Origin: Actinomycetota bacterium | GTDB lineage: Bacteria > Actinomycetota > Acidimicrobiia > IMCC26256 > VFJJ01 | Assembly (NCBI GenBank): GCA_009886115.1 | Contig: VFJJ01000017.1 | Span: 1-64,000 of the forward strand | Length of the DNA stretch: 64,000 nucleotides | Direction of reading: 5' to 3' | In this document: piece by piece, positions 17,170 through 25,486 of the stretch | How the letters are laid out: the number at the start of each line of letters is the position of its first letter | Numbering within the stretch: the stretch's first letter is position 1 | Made by a program: the position numbers and the translations under genes | Notes under the pieces: model-generated | The model's input: the letters and a program-made list of their open reading frames with translations, nothing else | What the model was told of the DNA's origin: nothing | Database searches by the model: none

Positions 17170-19350
17170 TCAGCGGCCCTGGGCGCCGAGGAACACGGCG
17201 CGAGCGAGATCGTCTCGTTCGGCGAGCTCGTGCGCCTGACCCTCGAATCGGATGCGGCCCTTCTCGAGGAACACGGCCCGGTCGCTGACCGACAAAGCGA
17301 CGTTGAGCGACTGCTCGACGATGATCATCGTCTGCCCGGTGGCCTTGAGCGTGTCGATGATCGTCAGCAACGACTGCACGGCCGTCGGTGCCAGGCCGAG
17401 CGAGAGCTCATCGATCACGAGCACGACGGGATCGTGGAGCATCACCCGGGCCAGTGCCAGCATCTGCTGCTGGCCGCCCGAGAGGTCACTCGCCCGCTCC
17501 GTCGATCGGGAGGCGAGAGCGGGGAAGAGCTCGAGGGCGCGGTCGATCCGACGCTCGACGTCGTGGCGGTCGTGGCGGTAGCGGTACGCCCCGACGACCA
17601 GGTTGTCGCGCACGGTCAGGTTGCGGAAGACACCGCTGCCTCCCGGCAGCATCTGGATCCCCATCTTGGCGCGGTGCTCAGGGGTGGCAAAGGTGATCGT
17701 CCGTCCCTCGAGGCGAACGACGCCCCGCTCGGGCGTGACGAGGCCCGTGACGACCTTGAGGATGGTCGACTTGCCTGCGCCATTGGTACCGAGCAGGGCC
17801 AGCGTCTCGCCCCGGCGAACCTCGAACGAGACGTCGAACAGGACCTGCACGTCGCCGTAGCTGAACTGGATTCCGTGGAGTTGGACCACGGGCACCGAGC
17901 CGGGGTCGGCGGCGAGCCGGCGGTGCTCGACCATCTCTTCGCGCAGATCGGCGACGGTGAGGGCCAGATCGGATCGGATGAACCGGGCGCTGCGGAAGAT
18001 CATGAGACCGCCGATGATGTTGGCCGGAATCGCCAGCACCAAGACCGCTGTGCGCGTGCTGTACGCGTCGGTCAACCAGGCCGAGAACAGCGACCCGCCG
18101 ATCGCTCCCACGAGGAAGATGTGCATCGTGATCAGCGCCAGTCCCAGACCGCGAAGCCGGTACGGGACCACGGCCTGGATCAGCGGGACGACCATGCTGA
18201 ACGCCGCCACGGCGAGCAGGCTCTGGATCACGCCCACGATCGCGAAGGACACGACGTTCGGCATGAGGAACTGCACGGGGGTGACGACCGCCATCGGGAT
18301 GATGCAGCGCCCGATCATCCGCAGCGAGCTGGCCGGATCGCGCCGGTACGACCGGTCGAAGGAACGGCCGAGGAACGGCAGGATGGCCAACCCCGCGAAA
18401 CCCGCGACCGACGTGACGATGCCCCGCTCGAGCGGGCCCGCCCCGAACTCATCCTCGAGGTGGAGGCTGGCGAGGACGGGGACGGTGAACAGGCTGAACC
18501 CGAGGGTCGCGAACCCCACGATCATCGTCTTGAGCGTCCGGATCCGCATCAGCCGAGCGAACGCCGCCTCGATGGAGATGGGCGCCGCGTCGGGATCCTC
18601 GATCACCTCGTGCAGGACGGTCTGCTTCTCCCACTGCCCACGCGGAGGTTCGGGTATCCGGAAGGCCAACAACCCCACGACCGCCACGGGGACACCGAGG
18701 AGCAGGAAGGGCGTCCGCCATCCGAAGGTCGCGCCGAGCGCACCGACCGCGAGCGGGCTGATCGCGCCGACGGCCCGGCCCACCATCGACGTCGTCGCCG
18801 CGATGCGCCCGCGCATGGAGATCGGGTACGTGTCGGCAATGAGCGAGCCGTGAACCGGAAGGGTGTTGGCCTTGGCGATACCGGCACCGAACCGGGTCCA
18901 GAACAGCATGAAGGCGTTCACGGCCAGACCCGAGAGGAACACCATCGCGCTGAAGAACACGCTGGCGAACCCCACGATCGTCGAGCGTCGATGGCGATCG
19001 GCCAGGTATCCCATGGGGACGGCGCCCAGCACGAAGAACGCCGCCGAGGCCGACGTGATGAACACGATGACCCCGTCGCTCACGCCGAACGCGTCCCGGA
19101 TGTCGGGGGCGAGCACCGTCATGGTCGCCGCCTCGAGCTCGTCGAGGCTGTTGAGCACGAGGAGCACGAGAAACGTGAAGGCTCCGCAGCCCGCGAGTCC
19201 GTCCCGCAGGCTCGTGTCGTCACTCCCCCCGACACCTGGCAACAGGTCGTCGGCGACGGGGTACTCGTCGGCGACGACGCCCTCGTCCGCGGCGCTGCCG
19301 CGATCCTCGTCGAGGACCGCGGCAGCCAACGACGCCGTGGAATCAGCCAT
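17170..19350 (-). CDS. MFS transporter fused to LivF-type ABC ATPase
   Basis: Encodes 726 residues with two unrelated transport modules in one frame. Residues about 45-450 form a 12-helix MFS domain (GAVPMGYLADRHRRS motif A; the second half resumes after a polar loop near 250-290). Residues about 485-726 form a complete LivF-like ATPase with Walker A GTNGAGKST near 521, signature LSGGQQQML and Walker B LVIDELSLGL. The reading frame runs through the junction without any break. The start overlaps the stop of the binding-protein gene (TGATG), so translation is coupled. By position it is the LivF partner of the LivH-LivM-LivG fusion next door. What the attached MFS domain does is unknown. Confidence 0.9.
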   Translation of the reverse strand: MADSTASLAAAVLDEDRGSAADEGVVADEYPVADDLLPGVGGSDDTSLRDGLAGCGAFTFLVLLVLNSLDELEAATMTVLAPDIRDAFGVSDGVIVFITSASAAFFVLGAVPMGYLADRHRRSTIVGFASVFFSAMVFLSGLAVNAFMLFWTRFGAGIAKANTLPVHGSLIADTYPISMRGRIAATTSMVGRAVGAISPLAVGALGATFGWRTPFLLLGVPVAVVGLLAFRIPEPPRGQWEKQTVLHEVIEDPDAAPISIEAAFARLMRIRTLKTMIVGFATLGFSLFTVPVLASLHLEDEFGAGPLERGIVTSVAGFAGLAILPFLGRSFDRSYRRDPASSLRMIGRCIIPMAVVTPVQFLMPNVVSFAIVGVIQSLLAVAAFSMVVPLIQAVVPYRLRGLGLALITMHIFLVGAIGGSLFSAWLTDAYSTRTAVLVLAIPANIIGGLMIFRSARFIRSDLALTVADLREEMVEHRRLAADPGSVPVVQLHGIQFSYGDVQVLFDVSFEVRRGETLALLGTNGAGKSTILKVVTGLVTPERGVVRLEGRTITFATPEHRAKMGIQMLPGGSGVFRNLTVRDNLVVGAYRYRHDRHDVERRIDRALELFPALASRSTERASDLSGGQQQMLALARVMLHDPVVLVIDELSLGLAPTAVQSLLTIIDTLKATGQTMIIVEQSLNVALSVSDRAVFLEKGRIRFEGQAHELAERDDLARAVFLGAQGR

Positions 19351-20768
19351 CAGCCGATATCGACGGCCTCGCCGGCGATGAAGTCCTTCTTCGTCGCGTC
19401 CCAGCGGTAGAGCGAGACGACGTCATTGGCGTCGTACTTGTCGGCGCCGAGTGACGCGAAGGGGAGCATCGCGATCTCGAACGACCCGATGTCGGCGACG
19501 GCGGCGGCGAAGCTCTCCGTCGTCAGCTCGGGCCCCGCTCGTTCGGCGATCAGCGCGAACGTCCCGATCTGCTGGCACGAACGGGCGATCCTGACGAGGT
19601 TGTCGAGCTCGCCCTCCTGCGGGAAGAGCACGGCCTGCTCGTCGGGATGGTTCTCGTTCCAGCGATCTACGCAGACCGTCGTGGCCTCGTGGCCCTGCTC
19701 GAGCAGGACCTCGACGGGCGGTTCGGCGACGACGAGTGTGCGGGCGACCTCGGCTTCGGTGGCGCCGGAGTCGAACCGGGACAACGACAGGATCGACGGG
19801 GTGCTCGTGGCGAAGGTCGCTTCGAAGCCGGCCCGGTTCGCCGCAGCGAGCAGGCGGTCGAGCCCGGCGGTGTCGAACACGAAGTCGACACCCTCGGAGA
19901 TCCACTTCTGGACGACGATGTCGAACTCGGCCGCATCGGCGACGGCGTCGTCGGTGGGGGCCGCGGTCACGGTCTGCGACACCGCCTCGAATCCAGCCTC
20001 CTCGAGAGCGTCGTTGACGATCGTGTTGCCGCCCTCGGTGTTGCCGATGATGGCGATCGTCTTGCCGTCGAGCTCACCCGCATCGGCGACCACGCTCACG
20101 AGAGCCTTGTCGAGCCGCTCGGGGAGGGCGTTGCTCGTGATGATGGGCAGCTCGGAGCGGGCTACGACGTCGCTGGTGAGATCGGACAGATACCCGATGA
20201 ACGGCGTGTCGCCCGTCTCGGCGTAGCAGAGGGCGCTGTCGGCGGGTCGCACGAACCCGACCACCGCGAACACCTCGTCGTCCTGGGTCAGCTTCACGCA
20301 CGCTTCCTCGTAGCCCGTGGGGCTGAGCGGGTCGACGGGCACGAAGACCGGTTCGATCATGCGGCCGAGGATGCCGCCGGCCTCGTTGATCGCGTCGATC
20401 GCCGACTGGTACTGGGCCTGGTTGTCGCCCCAGTTCAACAGCACGCCCGTGTTCTCGAACAGCGTCTCGGTGTCGAGCATCACGACGCCGATCTTGATCG
20501 AGTCCTCGGTGACGCCTCGGTAACTGGCGGTGAGCGGCGGGACTGTCGTCGGCGGAATCGTGGTCGCCGGCGCGGCAGTGGCCGGCGGCGCAGTCGTGGC
20601 CGGCGCCGTGGTGGTGACCGAGGCCTCGGTCGGAGCGGTCGTTGTGGCCGCGACGTCCGACGACGAGTCGTCGTCGTCGTCGCCACACGCGACGACCAGC
20701 GTGCACAACGCCGAGATGGCGACCAGCCGGCCCCACGCGCTCGTCGCTCGGGTACGGGAAACCTTCAT
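19350..20768 (-). CDS. Lipoprotein substrate-binding protein of branched-chain type ABC importer
   Basis: Encodes 472 residues. A positively charged start and a hydrophobic stretch end in the lipobox VVAC with the lipidated Cys at residue 28, followed by an acidic run and a Thr/Ala/Pro linker (about 36-85). A periplasmic-binding-protein type I (Leu/Ile/Val-binding, Peripla_BP_6-like) domain fills the rest, beginning with SIKIGVVMLD. ATG 20768 is chosen because a GAGGGGGG SD precedes it and the signal peptide begins there. First gene of the four-gene transport operon. Its promoter region carries a 20-base element identical to the one before the amidohydrolase/P450/GntR operon, so uptake and catabolism are probably co-regulated. 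Ligand unknown. Confidence 0.9.
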   Translation of the reverse strand: MKVSRTRATSAWGRLVAISALCTLVVACGDDDDDSSSDVAATTTAPTEASVTTTAPATTAPPATAAPATTIPPTTVPPLTASYRGVTEDSIKIGVVMLDTETLFENTGVLLNWGDNQAQYQSAIDAINEAGGILGRMIEPVFVPVDPLSPTGYEEACVKLTQDDEVFAVVGFVRPADSALCYAETGDTPFIGYLSDLTSDVVARSELPIITSNALPERLDKALVSVVADAGELDGKTIAIIGNTEGGNTIVNDALEEAGFEAVSQTVTAAPTDDAVADAAEFDIVVQKWISEGVDFVFDTAGLDRLLAAANRAGFEATFATSTPSILSLSRFDSGATEAEVARTLVVAEPPVEVLLEQGHEATTVCVDRWNENHPDEQAVLFPQEGELDNLVRIARSCQQIGTFALIAERAGPELTTESFAAAVADIGSFEIAMLPFASLGADKYDANDVVSLYRWDATKKDFIAGEAVDIG

Positions 20769-20806
20769 CGTGACCCCCCTCGGTCTCGTGATGCTCCAGT
20801 CCCAGC

Positions 20807-20826
20807 AATATAGCATACTGAATTAT
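20807..20826. promoter_or_regulatory. 20-bp conserved promoter/operator element (transporter side)
   Basis: On the minus strand it reads ATAATTCAGTATGCTATATT, identical to 22226-22245 on the plus strand. The TATGCT core points towards the binding-protein gene with a leader of about 35 bases. It is the only AT-rich stretch in the 185-base divergent region, which it shares with the GlcG/HbpS-like gene. Confidence 0.7.
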
Positions 20827-20953
20827 CGAGTGCCAGGAGGCCCGATCGCTGGGCCGGTGGCCCGCCGAGATGGCGGTCGCGTTGCTCCTGCGCCCGCCAA
20901 TGAGTGTGCTCTATCGTCGTCGTGTGTCGGCTCGAGCCTGGGAAGGACCATCC

Positions 20954-21403
20954 ATGGGTGATGTCGTACGGACCCAGCACCATGTGACGTACGAGGCCGC
21001 GGCCGAGTGCCTCCAGGCCGGGATCGCCAAGGCGCGCGAGCTCGGGGTGCGGGGCGCCATCGTGATCGTGGACGCGTACGGCGAGATCGTGACGGTGGCC
21101 AAGCTCGACGGCGCGAATCCCAAGGCCTGGCGGGGCGGGCTGGGCAAGGCACTCGTCGCCTCGGGAATGGGATTGTCGACGGGCGACTTCATCGAGAAGC
21201 GCCTCAAGAACGACGACGTGCTGTACCGGGCGCTGTCGTCGAATCCCGACACCTTTCTCGTCCCGGGCGGCTTTCCACTGCTGTACGACGGCAAGCCCGT
21301 GGGCGGGGTTGGTGTGAGCGGCGGGCACTACACCGACGACGCCAAGGTGTCCGAGGCCGTCGCCAACCGCTACACCGAGCTCGTCGCCGAGCACGGTTCC
21401 TGA
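20954..21403 (+). CDS. GlcG/HbpS-like (DUF336) protein
   Basis: Encodes a 149-residue protein of the GlcG/HbpS/DUF336 family, known as haem- or cobalamin-binding proteins and as poorly defined accessory proteins in diol, glycolate and xenobiotic operons. Family features visible are ECLQAGIAKARELG, the VIVDAYGE strand, and the C-terminal FLVPGGFPLLYDGKPVGGVGVSGG glycine-rich segment, split here across its conserved turns. ATG 20954 is preceded by GGAAGGA; a longer reading frame from 20870 would run into the promoter. No signal peptide, so it acts in the cytosol. RidA follows after 21 bases. Precise role unknown. Confidence 0.8.
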   Translation: MGDVVRTQHHVTYEAAAECLQAGIAKARELGVRGAIVIVDAYGEIVTVAKLDGANPKAWRGGLGKALVASGMGLSTGDFIEKRLKNDDVLYRALSSNPDTFLVPGGFPLLYDGKPVGGVGVSGGHYTDDAKVSEAVANRYTELVAEHGS

Positions 21404-21424
21404 GTTGCTCGTGAAGGGGCAGAG

Positions 21425-21898
21425 ATGACCGACTGGGACGCTCGCATCGCCGATCTGGGAATCACCATCACCGAGCCGCTGCCACAGGGCGGGCTCTACA
21501 GCAGTGTCGTGATCGACGGGACGGTTGCCTACACCGCCGGCGTCGTCGCGGTCGACGGTCCACCGTGGAAGCTGGCCTACGCCGGCTCCGTGGGTGACGA
21601 GCTCGACATCGACGCCGCCCGGGCTTCAGCCGCGCTGGCCATGCGTTGCTCGCTGGCCAATCTTCGGGGCGCGCTCGGCGGGAGCCTGAACCGGGTCGAG
21701 CGGGTGTTGCGGTTGACGGGGTACGTGCGCTGTCTCCCCTCGTTCTTGCAACCTCCGGCGGTGATGGACGGCGCCTCGCAGGTGCTCGCCGACATCTTCG
21801 GCGCCGAGCTCCTCCCCGTACGGACGGCCATCGGCGTCTCGGCCCTCCCCGGTGGCGCCAGCGTCGAGCTCGACACCATCGTCAAGCTCCGCAGCTGA
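21425..21898 (+). CDS. RidA/YjgF/UK114 family protein
   Basis: Encodes a 157-residue member of the RidA superfamily, trimeric proteins that hydrolyse enamine/imine intermediates or act as deaminases on related compounds. The GGLYSSVVIDGTVAYTAG segment near the N-terminus and VRTAIGVSALPGGASVELD near the C-terminus are typical; the latter corresponds to the region where RidA enzymes carry the imine-binding Arg. AAGGGG precedes the ATG. It follows the GlcG/HbpS-like gene in an apparent two-gene operon. In a catabolic setting it suggests that an amine, imine or reactive enol intermediate occurs in the pathway; this is inference. Confidence 0.85.
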   Translation: MTDWDARIADLGITITEPLPQGGLYSSVVIDGTVAYTAGVVAVDGPPWKLAYAGSVGDELDIDAARASAALAMRCSLANLRGALGGSLNRVERVLRLTGYVRCLPSFLQPPAVMDGASQVLADIFGAELLPVRTAIGVSALPGGASVELDTIVKLRS

Positions 21899-21997
21899 GC
21901 CGGCCCAGCCCGGCGTGACCCCGTCGGACGACTCGTTTGACGCAGACGCGGATGATCCGACCCGCCGGCCGAGCCGGGCGCCGTCGAACTTCGAGAC

Positions 21998-22189
21998 TCA
22001 CTCGATGACGATGGCCTGTTCGGGGCAACCCAGGGCGGCACGGCGGGCCTGGTCCTCGAACTCGGCCGGGACGTCGGCGACGATCGTGTAGGCGTGGCCG
22101 TCCTCCTCGCGGAGGCCGAACACGGCGGGCGCGGCGGTCGCGCAGAGGGTGTGGCCCTGGCACTGCTCGTCGAGCACTCGGACTCTCAT
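21998..22189 (-). CDS. Small [3Fe-4S]-type ferredoxin, P450 partner
   Basis: Encodes a 63-residue ferredoxin of the actinobacterial P450-associated type. Cysteines fall at residue 10, residue 16 (CQGHTLC) and residue 55 (GCPEQA); the missing fourth Cys and the His in the first motif point to a 3Fe-4S cluster. The Glu/Asp-rich surface and C-terminal AIVIE are standard. ATG is preceded by GGGGGA. It is divergent from the amidohydrolase/P450 operon, with a conserved 20-base element between, so it likely passes electrons to the P450 encoded at 23465. No ferredoxin reductase gene is present in the window. Confidence 0.9.
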   Translation of the reverse strand: MRVRVLDEQCQGHTLCATAAPAVFGLREEDGHAYTIVADVPAEFEDQARRAALGCPEQAIVIE

Positions 22190-22225
22190 CGACGATCCCC
22201 CATCCCGGCGTGCGCGATAGTTGCA

Positions 22226-22245
22226 ATAATTCAGTATGCTATATT
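22226..22245. promoter_or_regulatory. 20-bp conserved promoter/operator element (P450 operon side)
   Basis: ATAATTCAGTATGCTATATT, the same 20 bases as the element at 20807-20826 in opposite orientation. TATGCT lies about 68 bases before the amidohydrolase start at 22308. It sits between that operon and the divergent ferredoxin gene, so one site could serve both. Confidence 0.7.
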
Positions 22246-22307
22246 CCGGGCTTCGGCCCCCGATGCCGATTCACGGACGCAGGGCCCCGAGGCACACGAG
22301 GTGGACG

Positions 22308-23468
22308 ATGGCCGCGCCTGCACACGACTACGACCTCGTCAGCGTGGACGACCACATCATCGAGCCGCCCACGGTCTGGGCCGACCGGCTGCCGGCGCGC
22401 CATCGCGAGGCGGGCCCCCGGGTGATCGAGGCGGACGGGCGCGAGTACTGGCTCTTCGAGGGCGAGCGCGTGGCCACGATGGGCCTCAACGCCGTGGCGG
22501 GCAAGCCGGCCAAGGACTTCGCCATGGACCCGGTGCGCTACAGCGACATGATCCCGGGCTGCTACGACCCGGTCGCCCGGGCCCGTGACCTCCTGCGTGA
22601 CGGGGTGCGGGGCAGCCTGTGCTTTCCCACGTTCCCCCGCTTCGCCGGCGTGCGCTTCCTGACCGCCGATGACAAGGACCTCGCGGGCCACTGTGTCACG
22701 GCATACAACGACTGGATGATCGAGGAATGGTGCGGCGCAGTGCCTGGCCTCTACATCCCCATGATCATCGGGCAGCTCTGGGATCCCGAGGCCATGGCCG
22801 CCGAGATCCACCGCTGTGCAGCGCTGGGAGCCCGGGCGGTCACGTTCCCCGAGAGCACCCACGCGTTCGGCCTGCCCTCGTTCCATACCGATCATTGGGA
22901 CCCGGTGTGGCGAGCGCTCACCGAGACCGACACCGTCTTGTGCATCCACATCGGCACGAGCGGCAACACGAACATGCCCTCGCCCGACGCCTCGTACACC
23001 GTGGCCATCGCGCTGGGCCCCATCGCCGCCCAGATCACGCTCATGGATCTGCTGCTCAGCCGCATCCCCCGCGAGTTCCCGACGATCAAGATCGCGTTGT
23101 CGGAAGGTGGGATCGGCTGGGTCCCCTTCGCCCTCGAGCGCGTCGACCGCACCTGGGACCGGCACCGGCACTGGTCGGGCCTCGACGATGTGCCCCCTTC
23201 GGAGCTGTTCCGCCGGAACTTCTGGGTCTGCTTCATCGACGAGACGATGGGCATCGAGGCCCGCCACCACATCGGCGTCGATCGCATGATGTGGGAGTGC
23301 GATTATCCCCACGCCGACACGCCTTGGCCCAACAGCCAGGGCGACGTCCGCAAGGCCCTCGCCGGCGTTCCCGCCGACGAGGTCGCTGCCATGACCCACG
23401 GCAACGCCGAGCAGCTCTTTCGCTGGCACGTCAAGCCCGACGTCGACGCGATCCTCGGGCTCGCATGA
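22308..23468 (+). CDS. Amidohydrolase-2 family protein (VDDHIIEPP subgroup)
   Basis: Encodes a 386-residue TIM-barrel metal hydrolase/decarboxylase. The N-terminal motif is SVDDHIIEPP (residues 10-19), an inner His lies in LCIHIGTSG near residue 211, and the C-terminal metal Asp lies in ECDYPHADTPWP near residue 333. It is a paralogue of the protein at 45575-46840, sharing YNDWM-EEWCG, the SDDHVVEPP-type start and ETDYPH-D-TWP end. ATG 22308 has GAGGTGGA directly upstream; the in-frame ATG at 22236 lies in the promoter core. Its stop overlaps the P450 start (ATGA), so the two are translationally coupled and probably act on consecutive intermediates. Confidence 0.87.
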   Translation: MAAPAHDYDLVSVDDHIIEPPTVWADRLPARHREAGPRVIEADGREYWLFEGERVATMGLNAVAGKPAKDFAMDPVRYSDMIPGCYDPVARARDLLRDGVRGSLCFPTFPRFAGVRFLTADDKDLAGHCVTAYNDWMIEEWCGAVPGLYIPMIIGQLWDPEAMAAEIHRCAALGARAVTFPESTHAFGLPSFHTDHWDPVWRALTETDTVLCIHIGTSGNTNMPSPDASYTVAIALGPIAAQITLMDLLLSRIPREFPTIKIALSEGGIGWVPFALERVDRTWDRHRHWSGLDDVPPSELFRRNFWVCFIDETMGIEARHHIGVDRMMWECDYPHADTPWPNSQGDVRKALAGVPADEVAAMTHGNAEQLFRWHVKPDVDAILGLA

Positions 23469-24697
23469 GCATCGACGCGCCTCGCCGCCCCGATCCCCCG
23501 GACGGGCTCGGCGTCGACTTCGATCACCATTCACCAGAATTCGCCCGCGACCCTTGGCCCGTCCTGGCCGATCTCAGGGCGACGTGCCCGGTGGCTCATA
23601 GCAGCGAATACGGTGGATTCTGGGTGATCACCCGCTACGAGGATATCAAGCAGATAGCTCTCGACGATGAGACCTTCTCGTCAGCTAACTCCATCATCAT
23701 TCCGCCCAAGAAGAATACTGGACAGCGGAGTATTCCCATCGAATGTGACCCGCCGGAGTTCCTCGAATACCGGCGGGTGATGCACCCGATGCTCTCGCCG
23801 ACGGCCGTCGATCGGCTCGAGCCGGCGATCCTCACGTTCGTGCACCAGTCGATCGACCGGTTCATCGAGCGGGGCGAAGCCGACCTCGTCCACGAGCTCG
23901 CCGACCCCGTCCCGGCCATGACCACGCTGTACAAGCTGGGTCTGCCGGTCGCGGAATGGGAGCGGTTCTCCGATCCGCTGCACCGCACGGTGCTCCTGCG
24001 CCAGGACAATCCGCAACGCGCTGGCGTCATGGACGGGCTGCGGTGGATCCGCGAGCGACTCGTCGCGACCATCGCCGAGCGACGGGCGCACCCCCGCGAC
24101 GACATGATCAGCTACCTCGTCCAGGCGAGCGTCTTCGACAGGCCCGTCACCGACGAAGAGGCCTTCGACATGGCGATGCTCGTCATCCAGGGCGGCTTCG
24201 ACACGACCGGGTCGTCGATCAGCAGCGCGCTCCGCTACCTCGACGAGCACCACGACGCGCGCCGACGGCTCATCGCCGATCCGTCGCTCATCCCCACCGC
24301 CGTCGAGGAGCTGCTGCGCTACGAAGCGCCGCAGTTCGCGCTGGCCCGTACCGCGACACGCGACGTCGACGTGGCCGGCCGGGCCGTCAAGGCCGGTGAC
24401 CGGCTGCTGCTGGTCTGGGCCTCGGGCAATCGTGATGACGCCATGTTCGACGACGCCGACACGGTGGTCCTCGACCGGTTCCCCAACCGGCACATGACCT
24501 TCGGGCTCGGAGCCCACCGCTGTCTCGGCTCCACGTTGGCCCGGCGTCAGATCGTCTTGTCGTTGGGCGCGGTGCTGCGCCGTCTGCCCGACTATCGCAT
24601 CGATCGTGAGCGAACCGTCAGGGCCGAGACGATCGGAGTCACGTACGGCACGTTCTCGATGCCGTGCGACTTCACGCCCGGACCGCGCTACCTCTGA
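23465..24697 (+). CDS. Cytochrome P450
   Basis: Encodes a 410-residue soluble bacterial P450. The I-helix oxygen-binding motif is GGFDTTGS, the K-helix E-x-x-R is EELLR, and the haem loop is FGLGAHRCLGS with the Cys ligand at about residue 353. Start ATG 23465 overlaps the stop of the amidohydrolase gene. The divergent 3-Cys ferredoxin is the likely electron donor. A short stretch near 23600-23740 is clearly lower in G+C than its surroundings, which may mark a recombined segment. A GntR regulator gene follows 23 bases later. It probably hydroxylates the imported substrate or an early intermediate; which position cannot be told. Confidence 0.93.
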   Translation: MSIDAPRRPDPPDGLGVDFDHHSPEFARDPWPVLADLRATCPVAHSSEYGGFWVITRYEDIKQIALDDETFSSANSIIIPPKKNTGQRSIPIECDPPEFLEYRRVMHPMLSPTAVDRLEPAILTFVHQSIDRFIERGEADLVHELADPVPAMTTLYKLGLPVAEWERFSDPLHRTVLLRQDNPQRAGVMDGLRWIRERLVATIAERRAHPRDDMISYLVQASVFDRPVTDEEAFDMAMLVIQGGFDTTGSSISSALRYLDEHHDARRRLIADPSLIPTAVEELLRYEAPQFALARTATRDVDVAGRAVKAGDRLLLVWASGNRDDAMFDDADTVVLDRFPNRHMTFGLGAHRCLGSTLARRQIVLSLGAVLRRLPDYRIDRERTVRAETIGVTYGTFSMPCDFTPGPRYL

Positions 24698-24720
24698 GAT
24701 GCGCAGCTGGCCGGGAAACG

Positions 24721-25461
24721 ATGAGTAGCCTCGCTCGCGTGAGTGGAGCCGAGACGAAGGTCAGGCCAACGCCGGGCCAGAAGCTCGGCGAGGTGCTGGC
24801 CATCCGCATTGAAGACGAGATCATGGCGGCGGGCTGGCCCGTGGGTCGCGTCATCGGCTCCGAGGCCGAGCTCATCGAGCGCTACGGCGTGAGCCGGGCC
24901 GTGTTCCGTGAGGCGATCCGCATCGTCGACCACCACGGCGTGGCCGAGATGCGCCGAGGCCCCGGCGGTGGGCTGGTCGTGGTGGCACCGAGCCTCGACG
25001 CCGCCGTCCGAACGGTCTCGCTGAATCTCGAGTTCCTCGACATCCGCCCGGAGCAGATCAACGAGGCCCGTCTCGCCATCGAGCTGAGCTGTGTGCGAAC
25101 GGCGACCGAGCGCATCAACGACGACGGCCGTAGCGCCATTCGAGCGTTCCTCGATCAGGAGCACGACGCCATCCTCCACGGTCGCGAGTCGGGCCGGGCG
25201 AGCGACGATCGCGTCACCAACGACTTCCATCTTCTGATCGCCGATCTCACCGGGAACCCGGCCATCCAGATGTTCGCTCAGATCCTCGCTCGCGTCACGA
25301 GCCGGCACTCGCCGCGCGCCGAGTCGATCGAGGCCGTGGCCGACGAGGTGCACCGGGTGCACACGCTCATCGCCGAGCCCATCATGGCCGGCGACGTGAA
25401 GACGGCCGAGCGTCGGATGACCCGCCATCTCCACGCCGTCGTCGAGTTCCTCGACGCCTGA
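24721..25461 (+). CDS. GntR-family transcriptional regulator, FadR (FCD) type
   Basis: Encodes 246 residues. A winged helix-turn-helix occupies about residues 20-90, with recognition region GSEAELIERYGVSRAVFREA split by its turn, followed by the G-P-G-G-G-L-V-V wing. An FCD all-helical ligand domain fills about 100-235 and includes the metal/ligand-type residues of the RxxxE...H pattern (FHLLIADLTGN, then a late RHLHAV). The only transcription factor in the window. It lies inside the amidohydrolase-P450-GntR-amidohydrolase operon, whose promoter bears the conserved AGTATGCT element. FadR-type regulators bind short palindromes with GT..AC halves; the AGTATNCT sites partly fit, so autoregulation and control of the other five sites is a reasonable but unproven proposal. 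Effector unknown. Confidence 0.9.
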   Translation: MSSLARVSGAETKVRPTPGQKLGEVLAIRIEDEIMAAGWPVGRVIGSEAELIERYGVSRAVFREAIRIVDHHGVAEMRRGPGGGLVVVAPSLDAAVRTVSLNLEFLDIRPEQINEARLAIELSCVRTATERINDDGRSAIRAFLDQEHDAILHGRESGRASDDRVTNDFHLLIADLTGNPAIQMFAQILARVTSRHSPRAESIEAVADEVHRVHTLIAEPIMAGDVKTAERRMTRHLHAVVEFLDA

Positions 25462-25486
25462 GCCTCGGTCACCAGGAGCGTCTGCG

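Noticed and set aside
17170-19350. MFS-ATPase junction considered as a frameshift or assembly join of two genes
   Set aside because: One frame runs through a plausible linker with no stop, and both halves keep normal codon use. It fits the operon, which lacks another LivF. Kept as a real fusion pending read-level checking.
23711-23735. AATACTGG and GAGTATTCC inside the P450 gene as further regulon sites
   Set aside because: They do not match AGTATNCT fully and lie deep in coding sequence.
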